From the NCBI GenBank assembly GCA_030604885.1, contig JAUVUZ010000016.1, positions 1-64,000 of the forward strand: DNA of 64,000 nt, read 5' to 3'. The notes below the pieces were generated by a model. That model saw only the letters and a list, made by a program, of their open reading frames with translations. It searched no databases and was not told the origin of the DNA. Source of the DNA: Alphaproteobacteria bacterium. Its GTDB lineage: Bacteria > Pseudomonadota > Alphaproteobacteria > Rhodospirillales > Rhodospirillaceae. Below, one piece after another: positions 15,948 through 25,516 of the stretch. The position numbers and the translations under genes were made by a program. Positions within the stretch are counted from its first letter, which is position 1. Each line of letters opens with the position of its first letter.

Positions 15948-16074
15948 CACGCCCTCCGTGGAGTGAAGCGCCCGGCATCTGCGCAAGAAATGGGCATGGC
16001 GGGGCTGTGGGGTAAATTTAAGCAAATTTCCGGCGGACCACCACAACAACCTTCGGCGGCGGCCGAGATTCGCG
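15948..16074 (-). promoter_or_regulatory. eutBC upstream region with AT-rich box
   Basis: 127 bases between eutB and the SDR gene, which runs toward it on the same strand. An AT-rich block at 16012-16030 (GTAAATTTAAGCAAATTT and one more base) stands out in the GC-rich context and shares the core GTAAATTT-A-GCAAA with 6309-6324 ahead of the TRAP operon. It is a plausible operator or promoter element. No cobalamin riboswitch is recognisable in this short space. Confidence 0.5.
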
Positions 16075-16782
16075 TTACCCGGCGTAGATCATCCTTTTCG
16101 TCATGCCGCCGTCGAGGGTGAAGGTCTGGCCGGTGACGAAGCCCGCTTCCGGCCCCGCCAGCCACGCCACCAGCGCCGCCACGTCGTCCGGGCGGCCGAC
16201 GCGGCCCGCCGGGTGCTGGGCGTGGTCCTCGGGGCGGAGGTCGCCCCACGCGCCGGTGTGGATCCAGCCGGGGCTGACGCAGTTGACCCGCACCCCCGGC
16301 CCCAGCGAGACGGCGAGGGCGTGGGTGAGCGCCACCAGGCCGCCCTTGCTGGCGGAATAGGCCTCGGTGCCCGGCTCGCTCATGCCTGCCCGGGTGGAGG
16401 CGACGTTGACGATGACGCCGCCCCCGGGCGCCCGAGCCAACAGCGGCGCGAGCGCCCGGGCGAGGCGGAACGGCGCGGTGAGGTTGACCGCCAGCACCCG
16501 GTTCCAGTGCTCCGGCGTCGCCTCGGCGAGGGGGCGGAAATCGGCGATCCCGGCGTTGTTCACCAGGAGATCGAGGCGGCCGAGGGCTTCGGCCGCGGCG
16601 ATGGCTCGGCCGATGCCGTCGTCGGTGCCGAGGTCGGCGATCACGCCCTCGCAGCCCTTGGGCATGGCGCCGGTGTCCAGGTCCGCCGCCAGCACGCGCC
16701 AGCCGTCGGCCAGCAGGCGGGCGGCGACCGCCCGGCCGATGCCGGCGTTGGCGCCGGTGACGAGCGCGGTTCTGCGGTCCAT
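16075..16782 (-). CDS. Short-chain dehydrogenase/reductase in the hutC transcript
   Basis: A 235-residue classical SDR. It has the NAD(P)-binding [10 protein letters not shown] motif at residues 8-17, NNAG near 82, and the catalytic Ser plus YSASK set (Tyr-x-x-x-Lys in AYSASKGG near 146). The aspartate-rich end of the second strand (LAADLD) hints at NAD over NADP. The substrate is unknown. The start at 16782 follows GGAGG and lies 11 bases after the hutC stop, so the two genes are cotranscribed. That position suggests a link to histidine breakdown, but no hut enzyme of this type is established. Confidence 0.88.
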   Translation of the reverse strand: MDRRTALVTGANAGIGRAVAARLLADGWRVLAADLDTGAMPKGCEGVIADLGTDDGIGRAIAAAEALGRLDLLVNNAGIADFRPLAEATPEHWNRVLAVNLTAPFRLARALAPLLARAPGGGVIVNVASTRAGMSEPGTEAYSASKGGLVALTHALAVSLGPGVRVNCVSPGWIHTGAWGDLRPEDHAQHPAGRVGRPDDVAALVAWLAGPEAGFVTGQTFTLDGGMTKRMIYAG

Positions 16783-16793
16783 GGAAGCCTCCT

Positions 16794-17510
16794 TCAGCCG
16801 GTGGGGGTGAAGCGGGCGGCGAGGGTGTGGCGGTCGCCGGGGTAGAGCAGGCGCACCCGGGTCACCGGCCGCTCGCCGCACGCGGTGGTGCGGGTGATTT
16901 CGAGGCAGGCGGCTCCCGGCGCAAGGCCCAGCGCCTCCGCCTCCGCCGCGCTGGCGGCGACGGCGCGGATGCGGTGCTCGGCGGCGCTCCACGGCACCTG
17001 CCGCAGCAGCCACAGGCCCGGCGGGGTCTCGGAGAAGTCGGCGGCCTCCGCCTCGGGCACCGCCGCGAGGTTGATGGCGCGCTCCTCCAGGCAGAACGGG
17101 CGCGGCCCGGCGAGGTGGACGCACGCGATCTCCAGCACCCGCGCCCCCGGCGGCAGCGGCGGGGCGAAGCCGTCCGCCGCGCGGCCGCGCCGCACCGCGC
17201 GGCGGCGGGTGTCGCAGGCGTAGGGCAGGCCGAGGGCGAGGATCTCGGTCTTGATGTCGGCGATTTCCAGCACCGCCGACTGGCCGCGCGGCTGGGTGAC
17301 GAAGCTGCCGGATTTCTTGCGCCGCTCGATCAGCCCGGCGCGGGCGAGCTGGGTGAGGGCCTTGTTCACGGTCATCCGCGAGCAGCCGTAGTGGGCGGCC
17401 AGCTCCATCTCGAACGGGATGCGGTGCCCCGGCGGCCATTCGCCGGAGACGATCCGCCCCTCGATCTCGTCGAGGATGCGCTGGTGCAGGGTCTGGGCGG
17501 CTTCGGTCAT
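16794..17510 (-). CDS. hutC: HutC: GntR-family histidine utilisation repressor
   Basis: A 238-residue HutC-subfamily GntR regulator. Residues 8-75 form the winged helix ([35 protein letters not shown], given in part), and the rest is the UTRA effector domain that binds urocanate in known HutC proteins. It is divergent from hutI. A perfect TGTATATACA palindrome lies in the intergenic space, which fits HutC repressing both directions and releasing in the presence of urocanate. It heads a two-gene transcript with the SDR. Confidence 0.93.
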   Translation of the reverse strand: MTEAAQTLHQRILDEIEGRIVSGEWPPGHRIPFEMELAAHYGCSRMTVNKALTQLARAGLIERRKKSGSFVTQPRGQSAVLEIADIKTEILALGLPYACDTRRRAVRRGRAADGFAPPLPPGARVLEIACVHLAGPRPFCLEERAINLAAVPEAEAADFSETPPGLWLLRQVPWSAAEHRIRAVAASAAEAEALGLAPGAACLEITRTTACGERPVTRVRLLYPGDRHTLAARFTPTG

Positions 17511-17608
17511 GCGGGCTCCCGGTCGTCTACCGCTTAGCCGTTCGAATCGCCGGGGAAAAGCGAATTCTTGCGGCGGCGGCGCGGATTTCCCCTGGACGGG
17601 CCTTTTTC

Positions 17609-17620
17609 ATGTATATACAT
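17609..17620. promoter_or_regulatory. Predicted HutC operator
   Basis: The 12-base perfect palindrome ATGTATATACAT, in the hutC-hutI intergenic region 29 bases before the chosen hutI start. Its core TGTATATACA matches the TGTA-N2-TACA type of site described for HutC in pseudomonads. It is also one of very few AT-rich stretches here, so it may overlap the -10 region of hutI. Confidence 0.8.
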
Positions 17621-17649
17621 TTTAAGCCGACATTGACAGGGTGAAGCCG

Positions 17650-18870
17650 ATGCACAGACCCGTTCGTCTCTGGCGCAACCTCCGCCTCGCGACCCTCCGG
17701 CCCGATTTGCCCGGCCTCGGCACCGTCGAGGCCGCCGCCCTCGCGGTGCGGCAGGGGCGGATCGTCTTCGCGGGGGCGGAGGCGGACCTGCCGCCCGGCT
17801 TCGCGGTGGACGAGGCGGTGGACTGCGGCGGCCGCTGGGCGCTGCCCGCGTGGATCGACTGCCACACCCACCTGGTCTACGGCGGCGACCGCGCCCACGA
17901 GTTCGAGATGCGCCTCGCCGGGGCCACCTACGCCGAGATCGCCCGCGCCGGGGGCGGCATCGCCGCCACCGTCGCCGCCACGCGCGCGCTGGACGCCGAA
18001 GGCCTCGCCGCCGCCAGCCTGCCCCGGCTCGACGCGCTGCTGGCCGAGGGGGTCGGCACCGTCGAGATCAAGTCGGGCTACGGCCTCACCGTGGAGAGCG
18101 AACTGGCGATGCTGCGGGCCGCGCGCAGGCTGGGCGAGCTGCGGCCGGTGCGGGTCTCCGCCACCTATCTCGCCGCCCACGCCACGCCGCCCGAATACGC
18201 CGGTCGCAACGCGGATTACATCGCCGAGGTGGTGCTGCCCGGCATGGTCCGCGCCCGGGCGGAAGGGTTGGCCGACATGGTGGACGGCTTCTGCGAGGGC
18301 ATCGCCTTTTCCCCCGCCGAGATCGCGACGGTGTTCGCCGAGGCCCGCCGCCTCGGCCTGCCGGTCAAGCTCCACGCCGAGCAGTTGTCCGACCTCGGCG
18401 GCGCGGCGCTGGCGGCGCGCCACGGCGCCCGCTCCGCCGAGCACCTCGAATGGCTGAACCCGGAGGGCGTGGCGGCGATGGCGAAGGCGGGGACGGTGGC
18501 GGTGCTGCTGCCCGGCGCCTTCTACACCCTGCGCGAGACCCGGCGGCCACCGGTGCAGGCGCTGCGCGACGCGGGCGTGGCGATGGCGGTGTCCACCGAC
18601 GCCAACCCGGGCACCTCGCCGCTCACCTCGCCGCTGCTGGCGATGAACATGGCGGCGACGCTGTTCGGCCTCACGGTGGAGGAGGCGATCGCGGGCTTCA
18701 CCCGCAACGCCGCCAAGGCCCTCGGCCTCGAAGCCGAAACCGGCACCCTGGAGGCGGGCAAGTCGGCGGATTTCGCGATCTGGAGCGTCGAGCGGCCCGC
18801 CGAGCTGGTCTACCGCCTCGGCTTCAATCCGCTCCATCTGCGGGTGTTCCAGGGGGAGGCGGCGTCATGA
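17650..18870 (+). CDS. hutI: Imidazolonepropionase
   Basis: A 406-residue amidohydrolase that opens the ring of 4-imidazolone-5-propionate to give N-formimino-L-glutamate, the third step of histidine breakdown. It has the metal-binding [14 protein letters not shown] motif near residue 73, [23 protein letters not shown] and [10 protein letters not shown], all standard HutI signatures. I chose ATG 17650, which leaves a normal eight-base spacing from the AGGG at 17638; an in-frame GTG at 17641 would put that site too close. The stop overlaps the hutH ATG. Confidence 0.95.
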   Translation: MHRPVRLWRNLRLATLRPDLPGLGTVEAAALAVRQGRIVFAGAEADLPPGFAVDEAVDCGGRWALPAWIDCHTHLVYGGDRAHEFEMRLAGATYAEIARAGGGIAATVAATRALDAEGLAAASLPRLDALLAEGVGTVEIKSGYGLTVESELAMLRAARRLGELRPVRVSATYLAAHATPPEYAGRNADYIAEVVLPGMVRARAEGLADMVDGFCEGIAFSPAEIATVFAEARRLGLPVKLHAEQLSDLGGAALAARHGARSAEHLEWLNPEGVAAMAKAGTVAVLLPGAFYTLRETRRPPVQALRDAGVAMAVSTDANPGTSPLTSPLLAMNMAATLFGLTVEEAIAGFTRNAAKALGLEAETGTLEAGKSADFAIWSVERPAELVYRLGFNPLHLRVFQGEAAS

Positions 18871-20411
18871 CCATCGTTCTCAAGCCCGGCGCGGTGACGC
18901 TGTTCGACCTCGCCTCGGTGTTCTGGTGCGGCGCGCCCGCGCGGCTCGACCCGGCGTGCGACGCCGCCATCGCCCGGGGCGCGGCGCGGATCGCCGAAAT
19001 CGCCGCCGGGGACGCGCCGGTCTACGGCGTCAACACCGGCTTCGGCAAGCTCGCCTCGATCCGCATTCCGGCCGAGGACGTGGCGACGCTGCAATGCAAC
19101 CTCATCCTCTCCCACTGCTGCGGCGTCGGCAAACCCCTGCCGCCCGGCATCGTGCGGCTGGTGATGGCGCTGAAGCTGATCTCCCTCGGCCACGGCGCCT
19201 CGGGCGTGCGGGTGGAGACGGCGCGGCTGCTGGAGGCGATGCTCGCCAACCGCATCCTGCCGGTGATTCCGCGCCAGGGGTCGGTGGGCGCCTCGGGCGA
19301 TCTCGCGCCCCTCGCGCACATGACCGCGGCGATGATGGGCCATGGCGAGGCGTGGTTCGGCGACATCCGCATGCCCGCCGCCGCCGCGCTGGCGAAGGCC
19401 GGGCTGGCGCCGGTGACGCTTGCCGCCAAGGAGGGGCTGGCGCTGATCAACGGCACCCAGGTCTCCACCGCCCTCGCGCTCGCCGGGGTGTTTCGCGCGC
19501 ACCGGGCGCTCAAGGCCTCGCTGGTGACCGGCGCGCTGTCCACCGACGCGGCGATGGGGTCGTCGGCGCCGTTCCATCCCGAGATTCACGCCCTGCGCGG
19601 CCACGCCGGGCAGATCGACGTGGCGGCGGCGCTGCGGGCGCTGCTGGACGGCTCGGAAATTCGCGAAAGCCACCGCGAGAGCGACCATCGGGTGCAGGAC
19701 CCCTATTGCCTGCGCTGCCAGCCCCAGGTGGGCGGCGCCTGCCTCGACCTGCTGCGGCAGGCGGCGGCGACCCTCGAAACCGAGGCCAACGCGGTGACCG
19801 ACAACCCGCTGGTGCTGGCCGACGGCACGGTGGTCTCGGGCGGCAACTTCCACGCCGAGCCGGTGGCCTTCGCCGCCGACCAGATCGCGCTGGCGGTGTG
19901 CGAGATCGGCGCCATCGCGCAGCGGCGCATCGCCACCCTGGTGGACCCGGCGCTCAACTCGGGCCTGCCCGCGTTCCTCGCCGTCCGCCCCGGCATCAAC
20001 TCGGGGCTGATGATCGCCGAGGTCACCTCCGCCGCGCTGATGTCGGAAAACAAGCAGATGTCGCACCCGGCCTCGGTGGATTCCACGCCCACCTCGGCCA
20101 ACCAGGAAGACCACGTGTCGATGGCCTGCCACGGCGCGCGGCGGCTGCTGCGGATGACGCGCAACCTCTATGTCATTCTCGGCGTCGAGGCGCTCACCGG
20201 CGCGCAGGGGGTGGAGCTGCGCGCGCCGCTCGTCACCTCCCCCGAGTTGCGCGCCGCCATCGCCGCCCTGCGCACCCGCGTGCCGGCCCTCGAGGACGAC
20301 CGCTACATGGCCGACGATCTCCGGATCGCCGCCGACCTGATCGCCGACGGCGGCTTCGACACCGCCGTCTCGCCCGGATTGCTGCCCGACCTGCGAGGAC
20401 CCGCCCGATGA
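18867..20411 (+). CDS. hutH: Histidine ammonia-lyase
   Basis: A 514-residue aromatic amino acid ammonia-lyase turning histidine into urocanate and ammonia, the entry step of the pathway. The MIO cofactor forms from Ala142-Ser143-Gly144 in [15 protein letters not shown]. Other signatures are [11 protein letters not shown] (tyrosine base), DNPLVL, and the late motif [19 protein letters not shown], which in HAL binds the histidine side chain. Length matches the family (about 510). It overlaps hutI and hutU by ATGA at both ends. Confidence 0.97.
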   Translation: MTIVLKPGAVTLFDLASVFWCGAPARLDPACDAAIARGAARIAEIAAGDAPVYGVNTGFGKLASIRIPAEDVATLQCNLILSHCCGVGKPLPPGIVRLVMALKLISLGHGASGVRVETARLLEAMLANRILPVIPRQGSVGASGDLAPLAHMTAAMMGHGEAWFGDIRMPAAAALAKAGLAPVTLAAKEGLALINGTQVSTALALAGVFRAHRALKASLVTGALSTDAAMGSSAPFHPEIHALRGHAGQIDVAAALRALLDGSEIRESHRESDHRVQDPYCLRCQPQVGGACLDLLRQAAATLETEANAVTDNPLVLADGTVVSGGNFHAEPVAFAADQIALAVCEIGAIAQRRIATLVDPALNSGLPAFLAVRPGINSGLMIAEVTSAALMSENKQMSHPASVDSTPTSANQEDHVSMACHGARRLLRMTRNLYVILGVEALTGAQGVELRAPLVTSPELRAAIAALRTRVPALEDDRYMADDLRIAADLIADGGFDTAVSPGLLPDLRGPAR

Positions 20412-22078
20412 CCGACCCGCGCCACAACCTCCGCACCGTCCGCGCCCCGCGCGGCGACCGGCTCACCGCCAAAAGCTGGCAGACCGAGGCGCCGCTCAGG
20501 ATGCTGATGAACAACCTCGACCCGGAGGTGGCGGAGAACCCGGGCGAACTGGTGGTCTACGGCGGCATCGGCCGCGCCGCCCGCACCTGGGACGATTTCG
20601 ACCGCATCGTCGCCGCGCTCACCGAGTTGGACGACGACCAGACCCTGCTGGTGCAGTCGGGCAAGCCGGTGGGGGTGTTCCGCACCCACGCCGACGCGCC
20701 CCGGGTGCTGATCGCCAATTCCAACCTGGTGCCGCGCTGGGCCACCTGGGACCACTTCCACGACCTCGACCGCAAGGGCCTGATGATGTACGGCCAGATG
20801 ACCGCCGGGTCGTGGATCTACATCGGCACCCAGGGGATCGTGCAGGGCACCTACGAAACCTTCGCCGAGGCCGGGCGGCGGCATTACGGCGGCAGCCTCA
20901 AGGGCCGCTGGATTCTCACCGCCGGTCTGGGCGGCATGGGCGGCGCGCAGCCGCTGGCGGCGGCGATGGCGGGGGCGTGCTGCCTCGCGGTGGAGTGCAA
21001 TCCGGAGTCCATCGCCTTCCGCCTACGCACCGGCTACCTCGACGCCCAGACCGAAAGCCTCGACGAGGCGCTGGCGACGATCGAGCGCTGGACCCGGGCG
21101 GGGGAGGCGAAATCCATCGGTCTGCTGGGCAACGCGGCGGAAATCCTGCCCGAACTGGCGCGGCGCGGCGTGCGGCCCGACCTCGTCACCGATCAGACCT
21201 CCGCCCACGACCCGGTCAACGGCTATCTGCCCAAGGGCTGGACCCTGGCGCAGTGGCGCGAAACCCGCGAGCGCGACCCCAAGGCGGTGGAGCGCGCCGC
21301 CCGCGCCGCGATGAAGGACCACGTGGCGGCGATGCTGGCGTTCGCCGCGGCGGGGGTGCCCACCTTCGACTACGGCAACAACATCCGCCAGGTGGCCGCC
21401 GACGCGGGGCTGGAGAACGCCTTCGCCTTCCCCGGCTTCGTGCCCGCCTACATCCGTCCGTTGTTCTGCCGGGGCGTCGGGCCGTTCCGCTGGGCGGCGC
21501 TGTCGGGCGATCCGGAGGACATCTTCCGCACCGACGCCAAGGTCAAGGAGCTGATCCCCGACGATCCGCACCTCCACACCTGGCTCGACATGGCGCGGGC
21601 GCGCATCCGCTTCCAGGGCCTGCCGTCGCGCATCTGCTGGGTCGGGCTGGGGGACCGCCACCGCCTCGGCCTCGCGTTCAACGAGATGGTCGCCAGGGGG
21701 GAGCTGAAGGCGCCGATCGTGATCGGCCGCGACCACCTGGATTCCGGCTCGGTCGCCTCGCCCAACCGCGAAACCGAGGCGATGAAGGACGGCTCCGACG
21801 CGGTGTCCGACTGGCCGCTGCTCAACGCCCTGCTCAACGTCGCCTCCGGCGCCACCTGGGTGTCGCTGCACCACGGCGGCGGCGTCGGCATGGGGTATTC
21901 GCAGCACGCCGGGATGGTGATCTGCTGCGACGGCACCGAGGCGGCGGCCCGGCGCATCGAACGGGTGCTGTGGAACGACCCGGCCACCGGGGTGATGCGC
22001 CACGCCGACGCGGGCTACGACGAGGCGCTCGCCTGCGCGCGCGACAAGGGCCTGAACCTGCCGGGCATCCTCCGATGA
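20408..22078 (+). CDS. hutU: Urocanate hydratase
   Basis: A 556-residue urocanase that hydrates urocanate to imidazolonepropionate with tightly bound NAD as electrophile. It shows the near-invariant family stretches [44 protein letters not shown], the Rossmann-like [37 protein letters not shown] and [20 protein letters not shown] (each near full identity with known urocanases). The usual length is 550-560. Coupled by overlapping codons to hutH upstream and hutD downstream. Confidence 0.97.
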   Translation: MTDPRHNLRTVRAPRGDRLTAKSWQTEAPLRMLMNNLDPEVAENPGELVVYGGIGRAARTWDDFDRIVAALTELDDDQTLLVQSGKPVGVFRTHADAPRVLIANSNLVPRWATWDHFHDLDRKGLMMYGQMTAGSWIYIGTQGIVQGTYETFAEAGRRHYGGSLKGRWILTAGLGGMGGAQPLAAAMAGACCLAVECNPESIAFRLRTGYLDAQTESLDEALATIERWTRAGEAKSIGLLGNAAEILPELARRGVRPDLVTDQTSAHDPVNGYLPKGWTLAQWRETRERDPKAVERAARAAMKDHVAAMLAFAAAGVPTFDYGNNIRQVAADAGLENAFAFPGFVPAYIRPLFCRGVGPFRWAALSGDPEDIFRTDAKVKELIPDDPHLHTWLDMARARIRFQGLPSRICWVGLGDRHRLGLAFNEMVARGELKAPIVIGRDHLDSGSVASPNRETEAMKDGSDAVSDWPLLNALLNVASGATWVSLHHGGGVGMGYSQHAGMVICCDGTEAAARRIERVLWNDPATGVMRHADAGYDEALACARDKGLNLPGILR

Positions 22079-22635
22079 GCGTGCGGGTGCTGCGCGCCGC
22101 CCACCACCGCGCGATGCCGTGGAAGAACGGCGGCGGCACCACCTGGGAGGTGGCGGTGTCGCCCCCGGGCGCCGGGCTGGACGACTTCGACTGGCGGGTG
22201 AGCCTGGCGCGGGTCGAGGCGGATGGGCCGTTTTCCGCGTTTCCCGGCGTCGACCGGGGCTTCGCGGTGCTGGAGGGGGAGGGGGTGGCGCTTGCCGTCG
22301 GCGGCGCGGCGGAGGCGGCGATTCGCCCCGGCGATCCGCCGTTCGGTTTTTCCGCCGACCTGCCCACCGTCGCGCGGCTGCTGGGCGGGCCGGTGACCGA
22401 CCTCAACGCCATGACCCGCCGCGCCCGCGTTTCCCACCAACTCCACCGCGTCGAGCTGGCGGCGGGGCAGCGTTACGACCTGCCCGGGCCGGGGGTGCTG
22501 CTGGTCCACACCGGCGAGCTGGCGGCGGCGGGGGAGACCCTCGGCCCTCTCGACGCGCTGGTCGCCGAGGCGGGCGTTTTCACCCGCGCCCTGGCGGAGA
22601 CGGTGGCGTTCGCGGTGCTGCTGCGACCGGCATGA
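22075..22635 (+). CDS. hutD: HutD family cupin-like protein
   Basis: A 186-residue HutD/Ves family protein. The N-terminal motif [17 protein letters not shown] with [25 protein letters not shown] is diagnostic. HutD folds as a two-domain cupin; in Pseudomonas it moderates hut expression, perhaps by binding formiminoglutamate, and is not an enzyme of the pathway. It ends the hutI-H-U-D transcript. hutG or hutF, needed to finish formiminoglutamate breakdown, is not visible in this window. Confidence 0.9.
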   Translation: MSVRVLRAAHHRAMPWKNGGGTTWEVAVSPPGAGLDDFDWRVSLARVEADGPFSAFPGVDRGFAVLEGEGVALAVGGAAEAAIRPGDPPFGFSADLPTVARLLGGPVTDLNAMTRRARVSHQLHRVELAAGQRYDLPGPGVLLVHTGELAAAGETLGPLDALVAEAGVFTRALAETVAFAVLLRPA

Positions 22636-22738
22636 CGCCGGATTACGTATAGACAAAATCGCCGCCCCGTGCGTACCATGCCTCAATAGCAGGCAGTCGC
22701 ACCGTCTGCCCGAAAATGCAGCGAAAAGGGATCGGCTC

Positions 22739-23680
22739 ATGAACAAGGGATGGGTTTTCGCGGCCGCGCTGGCGGCGGTTTCCGGGTCCGGCGCGCACGC
22801 GGCGACGCCGGTGTCGATCGGCATTTCCGGCTGGACCGGCTTCGCGCCGCTGACGCTGGCGAAGGAGGCCGGAATTTTCGAGAAGCACGGCCTCGACGTC
22901 TCGATCAAGAAGATTCCCCAGGCGAGCCGCCACCTGGCGCTGGCCTCGGGCGACATCCAGTGCGCCGCCACCACCGTGGAAACCTGGATCGTGTGGAACG
23001 CCAACGGCGTGCCCGCCAAGCAGATCTTCCAGATGGACAAATCCTACGGCGCCGACGGCATGGCGGTGCGGCCGGGGACGGAGAAGGTCGCCGACCTCAA
23101 GGGCAAGACCGTCGCCGCCTCCGCCCCCGGCACCTCGCCCTACTTCTTCCTCGCCTGGATCCTCAAGGAGAACGGCCTGAGCCTGAAGGACGTGAAGGTG
23201 GTGAACATGGAACCTGGCCCCGCCGCCCAGGCGTTCGTCGCCGGGCAGAACGACGCGGCGATGACCTACGAACCCTATCTCTCGACCGTGCGCGCCGCCC
23301 CCGACAAGGGCCGCATCGTCGCCACCACGCTGGACTATCCGGCGGTGATGGACACCTTCGGCTGCACGCCCAAGTTCCTCGAAGCCAACCCCAAGGCGGC
23401 CAAGGCCCTGGCGGACAGCTACTTCGAGGCCCTCGAGATGATCGCCAAGGACCAGGCCAAGGCGTTCGAGATCATGGGCAAGGACGTGAAGCAGACGCCG
23501 GAGAAGTTCGGCGAATCCGCCAGCCACCTGAAGTGGCAGGACCGCGCCGCCAACGCCGCGTTCTTCGCGGGCGAGTTCAAGACCTTCTCGGCCAAGGCGG
23601 CGGCGCTGCTGGTGGAGATCGGCATCATCAAGGCGACGCCGGACCTCGAAACCCTGGTCGACACCTCGTTCATCCGCTGA
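22739..23680 (+). CDS. ABC transporter substrate-binding protein (NMT1/TauA/SsuA type)
   Basis: A 313-residue periplasmic binding protein. It has a Sec signal peptide (cleavage after AHA, near residue 20) and the NMT1-like pattern ISGWTGFAPLTLAKEAGIFEKHGLDVSIKKI, then VADLKGKTVAASAPGTSPYFFLAWIL. This fold binds taurine, sulfonates, nitrate, thiamine precursors or other small ligands. Which one applies here is not evident. It starts 104 bases after hutD on the same strand, and a nucleobase-like or imidazole ligand is one possibility. The permease and ATPase genes follow. Confidence 0.9.
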   Translation: MNKGWVFAAALAAVSGSGAHAATPVSIGISGWTGFAPLTLAKEAGIFEKHGLDVSIKKIPQASRHLALASGDIQCAATTVETWIVWNANGVPAKQIFQMDKSYGADGMAVRPGTEKVADLKGKTVAASAPGTSPYFFLAWILKENGLSLKDVKVVNMEPGPAAQAFVAGQNDAAMTYEPYLSTVRAAPDKGRIVATTLDYPAVMDTFGCTPKFLEANPKAAKALADSYFEALEMIAKDQAKAFEIMGKDVKQTPEKFGESASHLKWQDRAANAAFFAGEFKTFSAKAAALLVEIGIIKATPDLETLVDTSFIR

Positions 23681-23688
23681 TTCGGCTT

Positions 23689-23714
23689 CCGGGGCGGGTC
23701 GCGGCCCGCTCCGG
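23689..23714. repeat. Intra-operon hairpin after the binding-protein gene
   Basis: A 10-bp stem with one G-T wobble (23689-23698 with 23705-23714) and a six-base loop, nine bases after the binding-protein stop and before the permease start. No T-run follows. Such hairpins commonly protect the binding-protein mRNA and lower downstream expression. Confidence 0.6.
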
Positions 23715-23732
23715 ACATATTCGGGATTCGCG

Positions 23733-24506
23733 ATGCAGCCCCTCGAACCGATTCCCCGCCGCGCGCGGATCGCCCTCGGCATCCTGTTTTTCGTGCTGTT
23801 CGTCGGCGCCTGGGCGATCGCCACCCTCGGCGGCTTCGTCTCGCCCACCTTCCTCGCCGATCCGGTGACGATGGTGAAGGACGGCGTCTACCTCCTCACC
23901 GAGCAGGGCTTCCTCGCCGACATCGGCGTGACCGTGTGGCGCGTCGTCGGCGGCTTCGTCATGGCGGCGGCGGTGGCGGTGCCGCTCGGCATCGCCATGG
24001 GCGCCTACAAGCCGGTGGAGGCGCTGCTGGAGCCGTTCGTGTCGTTCGCGCGCTATCTGCCCGCCTCGGCGTTCGTGCCGCTGCTGATCCTGTGGGCGGG
24101 CATCGGCGAACTGCAGAAGCTGCTGGTGATCTTCATCGGCTCGGTGTTCCAGATCGTGCTGATGGTGGCGGTGGCGGTGGCCGCCACCCGCCGCGATCTG
24201 GTGGAGGCCGCCTACACCCTGGGCGCCGACGACGCCGGGGTGGTGCGACGCGTGCTGATCCCCGCCAACGCCCCCGACATCGCCGAAATCCTGCGGCTGG
24301 TGCTGGGCTGGGCGTGGACCTACGTGATCGTCGCCGAGCTGATCGGCGCGTCCTCGGGCATCGGCTACATGATCATCAACAGCCAGGCGCTGATGGCCAC
24401 CGGGCAGATCATTTTCGGCATCATCGTCATCGGCCTGATCGGCCTGGTGTCCGACTTCGCCTTCAAGTGGCTCAACCGCCGCCTGTTCGCCTGGAGGCTG
24501 GCATGA
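23733..24506 (+). CDS. ABC transporter permease (TauC/SsuC type)
   Basis: A 257-residue inner-membrane subunit with six hydrophobic segments. The cytoplasmic coupling motif EAAYTLGADDAGVVRRVLIPANAPDI is the EAA loop that contacts the ATPase, and LGWAWTYVIVAELIGASSGIGYMI is typical of the TauC/SsuC/NrtB group. The gene stop overlaps the ATPase start (ATGA). Confidence 0.94.
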   Translation: MQPLEPIPRRARIALGILFFVLFVGAWAIATLGGFVSPTFLADPVTMVKDGVYLLTEQGFLADIGVTVWRVVGGFVMAAAVAVPLGIAMGAYKPVEALLEPFVSFARYLPASAFVPLLILWAGIGELQKLLVIFIGSVFQIVLMVAVAVAATRRDLVEAAYTLGADDAGVVRRVLIPANAPDIAEILRLVLGWAWTYVIVAELIGASSGIGYMIINSQALMATGQIIFGIIVIGLIGLVSDFAFKWLNRRLFAWRLA

Positions 24507-25288
24507 ACGAATTGGAAATCAGCGAGGTCAGCCGCGTCTTTCCCGGCGCGGGCGGGCGGCCGCCGGTGGTGGCGTTGCAGCCCACCACCCTCAAGGTGGC
24601 GCGCAACGACTTCGTCACCATCCTCGGCCCCTCGGGCTGCGGCAAGTCCACCCTGCTCAGGATCGTTGCCGGGTTGGACAAGCCCACCACCGGCGCGGTG
24701 ATCGCGGGCGGCAGGGAGGTGACCGGCCCGGGCGTGGACCGGGGCATGGTGTTCCAGTCCTACACCCTGTTCCCGTGGCTCACGGTGCGCGAGAACATCG
24801 CCTTCGGCCTGCGCGAGAAGCGGCTGGGGGAGAAGGAGAAGTGGGAGATCGTCGACGATTTCGTCGAGAAGGTGGGCTTGCGCGGCTTCGAGGCCCACTG
24901 GCCGAAGCAGCTTTCGGGCGGCATGCAGCAGCGCACCGCGATCGCCCGCGCCCTCGCCAACGATCCGCGCGTGCTGCTGCTGGACGAACCCTTCGGCGCC
25001 CTCGACAACCAGACCCGCGCGCTGATGCAGGAACTGCTGCTCGGCATCTGGGAGCGGGAGCAGAAGACCGTGCTGTTCGTCACCCACGACATCGAGGAGG
25101 CGGTGTTCATGGCCTCCCGCGTGGTGACGATGACGGCGCGCCCGGGGCGGATCAAGTCGGTGACGCCGGTGGACCTGCCGCACCCGCGCCACTACACCGT
25201 CAAGGCCAGCCCGGAATTCTCCGCCCTCCGCCTCAAGCTCACCGAGGAAATCCGCTCCGAAGCCCTGGCGGCGGCGGCGGAAGGGTAG
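24503..25288 (+). CDS. ABC transporter ATP-binding protein (TauB/SsuB type)
   Basis: A 261-residue ATPase. Walker A is GPSGCGKSTLL near residue 45, the Q-loop sits in VFQSYTLFPWLTVREN, the signature is LSGGMQQRTAIARAL near 147, Walker B is VLLLDEPFGALD and the switch histidine lies in VTHDIEEAVF. The TauB/SsuB-like MTARPGRI segment follows. It completes the importer that begins at 22739. Confidence 0.95.
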   Translation: MNELEISEVSRVFPGAGGRPPVVALQPTTLKVARNDFVTILGPSGCGKSTLLRIVAGLDKPTTGAVIAGGREVTGPGVDRGMVFQSYTLFPWLTVRENIAFGLREKRLGEKEKWEIVDDFVEKVGLRGFEAHWPKQLSGGMQQRTAIARALANDPRVLLLDEPFGALDNQTRALMQELLLGIWEREQKTVLFVTHDIEEAVFMASRVVTMTARPGRIKSVTPVDLPHPRHYTVKASPEFSALRLKLTEEIRSEALAAAAEG

Positions 25289-25357
25289 TTTTCCGGATCG
25301 CAAAGCCCGGCTCGTGCGTTGTTTCCTGGCTCGGGAGACAGTCAGGGAGACGAAACC

Positions 25358-25516
25358 ATGGGTATCGGCACGATTCTGCTGATCGTCGTCATCGTCCTGC
25401 TGGTCGGCGCGTTGCCGCGCTGGCCGTATAGCAGCGGTTGGGGCTACTATCCCTCGGGCGGCCTCGGCCTGGTGCTGCTGATTCTGCTGATTCTGCTGCT
25501 GATGGGCAGGATCTAG
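25358..25516 (+). CDS. DUF3309 small membrane protein
   Basis: A 52-residue hydrophobic protein: a membrane segment (ILLIVVIVLLVGALP), a conserved turn RWPYSSGWGYYPSGG, and a second membrane segment. This is the DUF3309 pattern, frequent in alphaproteobacteria and of unknown function. The ATG at 25358 is preceded by AGGGAGA; a longer frame starts 39 bases upstream but has no similarity. It runs into the convergent GumK-like gene, overlapping it by four bases. Confidence 0.85.
   Translation: MGIGTILLIVVIVLLVGALPRWPYSSGWGYYPSGGLGLVLLILLILLLMGRI

Noticed and set aside
15948-16074. Cobalamin riboswitch ahead of eutB.
   Set aside because: The space is only 127 bases and I see no B12-box or the stem arrangement needed.
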